Part shown: positions 59,937 through 64,000 of the stretch, in pieces
Numbering within the stretch: position 1 is the stretch's first letter
Layout: each line of letters opens with the position of its first letter
Origin: NIOZ-UU13 sp035528395
GTDB taxonomy: Bacteria > Planctomycetota > Phycisphaerae > Sedimentisphaerales > Anaerobacaceae
Assembly: GCA_035528395.1 (NCBI GenBank)
Contig: DATKYR010000075.1
Location: forward strand, 1-64,000
Direction: 5' to 3'
Length of the DNA stretch: 64,000 bases
The notes under the pieces: model-generated
What the model was told of the DNA's origin: nothing
The model's input: the letters and a program-made list of their open reading frames with translations, nothing else
The model's database searches: none
Program-made: the position numbers and the translations under genes

Positions 59937-62168
59937 ATGGCAAGTTTCAAAAACAACATAAACAGGCGCCGGTTCCTGCAGATTAGCTCAGGCTCGGTGG
60001 CCTCAATGTTCTTGCCCCAGATTCCCGTTAGCGCTGAAGGAACCTCGAAAACACAGCCGAACATTCTCTGGGTCAGTTGCGAGGACATCAGTCCCGACTT
60101 AGGCTGTTATGGTGATACTTACGCCGTATCACCCAATATCGACAAGCTTGCAGCTCAGGGTGTGCGCTATAGCAACGTATATTCGCACTCCGGTGTTTGT
60201 GCCCCGACACGCTCAGGTATCATCACCGGGATGTACCCGACCACCATTGGCACGCACCATATGCGCTGCAAGGGTGTGCCGCCGGCCTATGTTAAAGCTT
60301 TTAGTGAATACCTGAGAGCGGCAGGTTATTATTGCACGAACAATGTAAAAACCGATTACCAGTTTGACCCGCCGCCGAGCGCCTGGAACGAGAGCAGCCG
60401 AAAGGCGCACTGGCGAGGTCGCGCAGAGGGCCAGCCATTCTTCGCTGTCTTTAATTTCACTACTTCGCACGAGAGCCAGATTCGCAACAGGAGCGACAGT
60501 ATGTTAAAGCGTTTGGCCAATCTCAAACCAGATGAGAAGCACGACCCGGCCAAGGCGGTCCTGCCTCCTTACTATCCTGATACGCCTGCAGTTCGCAGAG
60601 ACTGGGCGCAGTATTACGATGTTATTACCCTTATGGATAAGCAGGTAGGCGATGTCCTAAAACAGCTCGAAGACGAGGGCCTTGCTGATAATACGATAGT
60701 GTGGTTCTGGGGCGACCACGGACGCGGACTGCCGCGGGGCAAGCGATGGATTTATGATTCGGGGCTAAGAGTTCCGCTGGTTATCCGCGTGCCAAAGAAA
60801 CTGCGAAAACTTGCAATGCCGGGCAATCCTGATGTGCTCGAACCCGGTACCGTTAACGACGACCTTGTGGCTTTCATTGATTTTGCGCCGACTATGCTGT
60901 CGCTGACGGGCATAAAAATACCGGAGTACATCCAGGGCCGGGCGTTCTTAGGCAGTCAAAAGGCCGGACCGCGTGACTATATTTTCGCTGCGCGGGACCG
61001 GATGGATGAAGCATACGACCTTATCCGCGCGGTGCGCGACAAGCGTTACAAATATATTCGCAACTATATGTGGCACTTAACTCGCGGCCAGGACATCGAT
61101 TATATGAACCAGATGCCGACAATGCAGGAGATGCGCCGTCTCAACGCCGAAGGCAAACTAAAAGGCCCGCAGAAACAGTACTTCGAAGAAACCAAACCGG
61201 TAGAAGAATTATATGACACACTTAGCGACCCCCACGAAGTCAACAATCTGGCAGACAATCCGGAGTATAAAAGTGTTCTCGAGCGAATGCGCAGAGTGCA
61301 TAAAGAATGGATGAAAGAGATAGGCGATGTGGGGCTGATTCCGGAGCCTGAATTTGACGAAATGAAGCGGCCGGACGGCCGGTACCAAAAAACGGCAGAA
61401 CCGGTTTTCTGGTCGCCGAAGTGGCAGGCGGGAACGCCGGGTAAGACCGCACGTCGTATTACAATCGCCTGTCCCACAGCCGGGGCTTCGATCGTTTACA
61501 GAATCAGTGACAATGGCAAAACTGGGAACGCCTGGAAACTATATAGAAAATCTGTGTGGCTGACACCGGGCAAAGTGCTGCACGCCAAGGCCTGCCGTAT
61601 CGGTTTCGAGGACAGCCGCGAGGTCCAGTTCAAATTCGACGACAAAGTGACAACACCAAAGCGTCCCCAAACACCTGCTAAGGACGAGCAGCACTGGCGG
61701 AATAAGCTCGACCGAACGGACCTGCTTGAGCGCCTCCGTAAGATAAAAGAGTTAGACAGCCAGGGAAACAAGGCGATAAAAGAATATTTTAAGGCTTTGA
61801 GCGATAAGTATGCCTCCGTGCGTTACTGGGCCGTTATAGGCTTACACAATAATTGTAAAAGCTCTTCAGATATAGAGCGTGCAAAGGCGACGCTTGAAAA
61901 ATCTCTGAAGGACCCGGCGACGATTGTTCGCGTCGCTGCTGCGCACGCGATGTGCGACTGGGGCGAAGAAAAGGAAGCTTTGCCGGTATTGGCCGAAGCG
62001 CTGAAAGACAAAACAGACAAGGCCCGGCTATACGCTGTTATCGCCCTGAACAAGATTGGCGAAAAGGCCCGGCCGTTCTTGCCTCAGATAAAGGCGGCCG
62101 TAGAGGATTCGGACAACTACGTACAGCGGGTGGCACGCACAACTTTGAATCAGCTTGGAAGTGAGTAG
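59937..62168 (+). CDS. Tat-exported sulfatase with CHB_HEX-like and HEAT domains
   Basis: The 743-residue product opens with a twin-arginine signal (NRRRFLQISSGSVASM). The sulfatase domain has the metal-binding ILWVSCEDISPDLGCYG, the CxPxR motif C88-A-P-T-R, whose cysteine becomes formylglycine, and FWGDHGRGLPRGKRW. About residues 500-560 resemble a chitobiase-type domain (TIACPTAGASIVYRISDN). From about residue 600 four HEAT-like helix pairs follow (ATIVRVAAAHAMCDWGEEKE). The enzyme probably removes sulfate from polysaccharides. GGAGG precedes ATG 59937. Confidence 0.92.
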   Translation: MASFKNNINRRRFLQISSGSVASMFLPQIPVSAEGTSKTQPNILWVSCEDISPDLGCYGDTYAVSPNIDKLAAQGVRYSNVYSHSGVCAPTRSGIITGMYPTTIGTHHMRCKGVPPAYVKAFSEYLRAAGYYCTNNVKTDYQFDPPPSAWNESSRKAHWRGRAEGQPFFAVFNFTTSHESQIRNRSDSMLKRLANLKPDEKHDPAKAVLPPYYPDTPAVRRDWAQYYDVITLMDKQVGDVLKQLEDEGLADNTIVWFWGDHGRGLPRGKRWIYDSGLRVPLVIRVPKKLRKLAMPGNPDVLEPGTVNDDLVAFIDFAPTMLSLTGIKIPEYIQGRAFLGSQKAGPRDYIFAARDRMDEAYDLIRAVRDKRYKYIRNYMWHLTRGQDIDYMNQMPTMQEMRRLNAEGKLKGPQKQYFEETKPVEELYDTLSDPHEVNNLADNPEYKSVLERMRRVHKEWMKEIGDVGLIPEPEFDEMKRPDGRYQKTAEPVFWSPKWQAGTPGKTARRITIACPTAGASIVYRISDNGKTGNAWKLYRKSVWLTPGKVLHAKACRIGFEDSREVQFKFDDKVTTPKRPQTPAKDEQHWRNKLDRTDLLERLRKIKELDSQGNKAIKEYFKALSDKYASVRYWAVIGLHNNCKSSSDIERAKATLEKSLKDPATIVRVAAAHAMCDWGEEKEALPVLAEALKDKTDKARLYAVIALNKIGEKARPFLPQIKAAVEDSDNYVQRVARTTLNQLGSE

Positions 62169-62279
62169 ATTACAGAACTCTACATGAGACGTTGGGCTAA
62201 ATAAGTTTTTTTGCCGGGCTGTTAATGAAAAAATAGCAGTGTTTCTGCCTGGGCGAAGATTTTGCTAAGGAGTTGAAAA

Positions 62280-63650
62280 ATGTGGAAGCGATTTGTGTTT
62301 AGAGTGCTGGTGGTCGTTTGTTTTAGTGGGGTTGTGCTTGGTGTCGAGAATTTTGAACCGAAGGAATTGGTATCGAATCCCATGTTTAAAGCGGCGGAGA
62401 CAGAAAAGTTGCCGGTTGGCTGGTCTGTCTGGAAGCCTGTATGGGACAAGGCCGCGTGTCGGTTCAAAAGTGTTGGCGAAGGACTCCTGGTCGAAGCAGA
62501 AGACCCTTACGCCGTCGGTGGGATTATTCAGGAAATCAAAGACATCAAGCCCGGGCAGGCTTATGCGGTTAAAGCAGTTTGTCAATTGCGCGATGTTCCT
62601 ACTCCCTACCCGTCTGTGCTGGTACGTATAAGCTGGACCCAAAAGGGGAAGCCGCTTCATCCGGCTGGGATGCTCGTGCGAGGGCAGGTGCTTACCGGAG
62701 GTATAGCGAGTTTTGAAGATGTGCTTGTTGCTCCCGAGGCGGCTGATGGTGCACAATTGTCACTGGAGGTTAAATGGCCCGGCGGTGGTTCGGTGATTTG
62801 GAAGCAGGCGAGTTTACAGGCGACGTCCCGGCCGGAGCCGCGAAAGGTCAAGGTCGGCACTGTATATCTGCGACCCAGAAACAGCACACCGGAGAATAAT
62901 ATAAAGCTATGGTGCGAGCAGATTGACGCGGCTGGTAAACTTGGCCTGGATGTTGTGTGCCTTGGTGAGGCGATGACTATGGTTGGGACGGACTGTTCGG
63001 TGAAAGACTGCGCCGAGCCGATGCCGGGGCCGGCCACAAGGCAAATAGCTGATGCTGCGCGGAGGAATCGCATTTGGGTGGTGGCGGGACTTACCGAGCA
63101 AGTCGGCGATGTTGTTTATAATACCGCTGTACTGCTGGACCGTCGGGGACGGATTGCCGGCAAGTACCGGAAGGTCCATCTGCCTCGTGAGGAATGGACG
63201 AATGGTATCAGGCCGGGTGGTGAGTATCCCGTTTTTGAGACGGATTTCGGAAAGGTGGCTATTCAAATATGTTACGATTGGTTCTTTCCGGAGCCGGCAC
63301 AAATTTTTGCCCTCAAAGGAGCTGAGATTATCTTTGCGCCGACATGGGGTAATACACTGCCTGATGAAGCCGGTCGGGTGGATGGTGAGTCGGTATTCCG
63401 GGTTCGGGCCCGTGACAATGGAGTGTATATGGTTCCATCGGTGTACAGCGGTAATAGTCTTGTGATTGACCCGATGGGAAGAATATTAGCTCACAGCGGG
63501 GGTAAAGAAGGCGTCTTCTGGGCAGAGATTGACCTCAACGCGCGAGAAAGTCTCGAATGGGTCGGATACTGGCGTTCGATCGGGCCACGTCACCGCATGG
63601 TAGAAAGTTATGGACCTTTGCTAAAGGCGCCGCAAGGCTCAAAATACTGA
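62280..63650 (+). CDS. Exported carbon-nitrogen hydrolase (nitrilase family)
   Basis: The 456-residue product has a signal peptide (residues 1-22), an N-terminal beta-sandwich similar to a carbohydrate-binding module (about 30-185), and a nitrilase domain from residue 190. The catalytic triad is visible: E230 in LGEAMTM, K298 in KYRKVHLP and C331 in QICYDWFFPEP. Members cleave amides or nitriles; the exported location and added module suggest a substrate attached to or near polysaccharide. AAGGAG precedes the ATG. It follows the sulfatase by 111 bases. Confidence 0.9.
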   Translation: MWKRFVFRVLVVVCFSGVVLGVENFEPKELVSNPMFKAAETEKLPVGWSVWKPVWDKAACRFKSVGEGLLVEAEDPYAVGGIIQEIKDIKPGQAYAVKAVCQLRDVPTPYPSVLVRISWTQKGKPLHPAGMLVRGQVLTGGIASFEDVLVAPEAADGAQLSLEVKWPGGGSVIWKQASLQATSRPEPRKVKVGTVYLRPRNSTPENNIKLWCEQIDAAGKLGLDVVCLGEAMTMVGTDCSVKDCAEPMPGPATRQIADAARRNRIWVVAGLTEQVGDVVYNTAVLLDRRGRIAGKYRKVHLPREEWTNGIRPGGEYPVFETDFGKVAIQICYDWFFPEPAQIFALKGAEIIFAPTWGNTLPDEAGRVDGESVFRVRARDNGVYMVPSVYSGNSLVIDPMGRILAHSGGKEGVFWAEIDLNARESLEWVGYWRSIGPRHRMVESYGPLLKAPQGSKY

Positions 63651-63697
63651 CTCGCGGCTCGTCACTCGCGAAGAGCAGAAACGCTCGTGAATGGGAT

Positions 63698-64000
63698 TTA
63701 TGTTTTTTCAACGGCGAGGGTGTAAATCGGTCTTTGGTCCTTGAGGTATTTGCGTTCGAAGTTTGTGCCGACCCATTCGCTGGCTTCTGCGCCGGCCGTG
63801 GGAAGAAAATCAATCTCCTGCAATTTCTCATTCCGTGCAGTCAAAACCTTCTTTATCTGTTCAAAATACTCTGCGTGGTCGGTGGCGATTTTTAACTGTC
63901 CGCCCGTTCTTAAACAGCGAATCAGACGCTCCAAATTAGCAGGACAGATGAAGCGTCTTTTGTGATGTCGTTTTTTCGGCCAGGGGTCGGGAAAATAAAT
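63698..64000 (-). CDS. trmB: tRNA (guanine-N7-)-methyltransferase, C-terminal part (cut by window edge)
   Basis: TrmB puts a methyl group on N7 of guanine 46 in tRNA. The frame is open to the window edge and the last 100 codons are present. The diagnostic FPDPWPKKRHHKRR is intact, followed by GGQLKIATDHAEYFEQI and SEWVGTNFERKYLKD, the typical TrmB ending. The N-terminal SAM-binding part lies outside the window. It is convergent with the nitrilase-family gene. Confidence 0.93.
   Translation of the reverse strand: MYFPDPWPKKRHHKRRFICPANLERLIRCLRTGGQLKIATDHAEYFEQIKKVLTARNEKLQEIDFLPTAGAEASEWVGTNFERKYLKDQRPIYTLAVEKT

Overview
The window reads as a piece of a planctomycete chromosome, most likely class Phycisphaerae (inference, no marker tree possible here). 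The signs are secreted proteins built from LamG-like, Fn3-like and carbohydrate-binding-like modules, a Tat-exported sulfatase and Gfo/Idh oxidoreductase, HEAT-repeat proteins, many decayed dispersed hairpin repeats, and small conserved genes of the kind common in uncultured Phycisphaerae genomes. Promoters, where visible, are ordinary sigma70 type (TTGACR-N16/17-TATAAT-like) and most genes have a clear purine-rich ribosome binding site.

Layout. 1-2.0 kb: the truncated start of a zinc-ribbon transposase-like gene, then rimO. 2.1-4.4 kb: a lipoprotein secretin and a small conserved protein. 4.7-12.6 kb: a translation and nucleotide block (rpsB, tsf, pyrH, frr) followed by a very large AsmA/TamB-like envelope protein and a YihY/BrkB membrane protein. 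12.6-15.2 kb (minus): calcineurin-like phosphoesterase lipoprotein, LysE exporter with a pseudogene scrap of a second copy, YjbQ protein. 15.6-18.4 kb (minus): four tandem paralogous multi-pass membrane proteins of unknown function, co-transcribed with a winged-helix regulator behind a promoter that carries an inverted repeat. 18.7-23.3 kb (minus): DUF3795 protein, glycosyltransferase with an in-frame repeat insertion, truA, asd, bile-acid-type symporter. 23.4-26.4 kb: DUF5131/TcmP gene pair, a PLD-like protein and the remains of a beta-helix gene. 26.4-36.4 kb (minus): three large secreted modular proteins sharing modules, leader sequences and terminators. 36.9-46.3 kb: a CBS protein with a Glu/Lys/Pro repeat tail, an MBL-fold protein with an altered metal motif, Gfo/Idh plus HEAT gene pair, a glycosidase-like protein, and a small lipoprotein with a highly structured leader. 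47.2-49.6 kb: an array of four small, mostly AT-rich genes; a 29-bp repeat lies in each of the three gaps between them and after the last one; a tRNA-Lys follows. 50.4-64 kb: M48 peptidase, a three-gene sugar module (oxidoreductase, isomerase, MFS transporter), a SurA-like protein, an HtrA-like protease, a DUF3352-like protein, sulfatase, nitrilase-family enzyme, and the end of trmB.

The most interesting items are (i) the four-paralogue membrane operon with its regulator and candidate operator, (ii) the 29-bp repeat cassette-like array, (iii) a miniature inverted-repeat element family with two copies flanked by perfect 9-bp target duplications, including related sequence inserted in frame in a glycosyltransferase, and (iv) a multi-stem RNA leader of about 110 nt. 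All family assignments come from reading motifs by eye; none was checked against a database.
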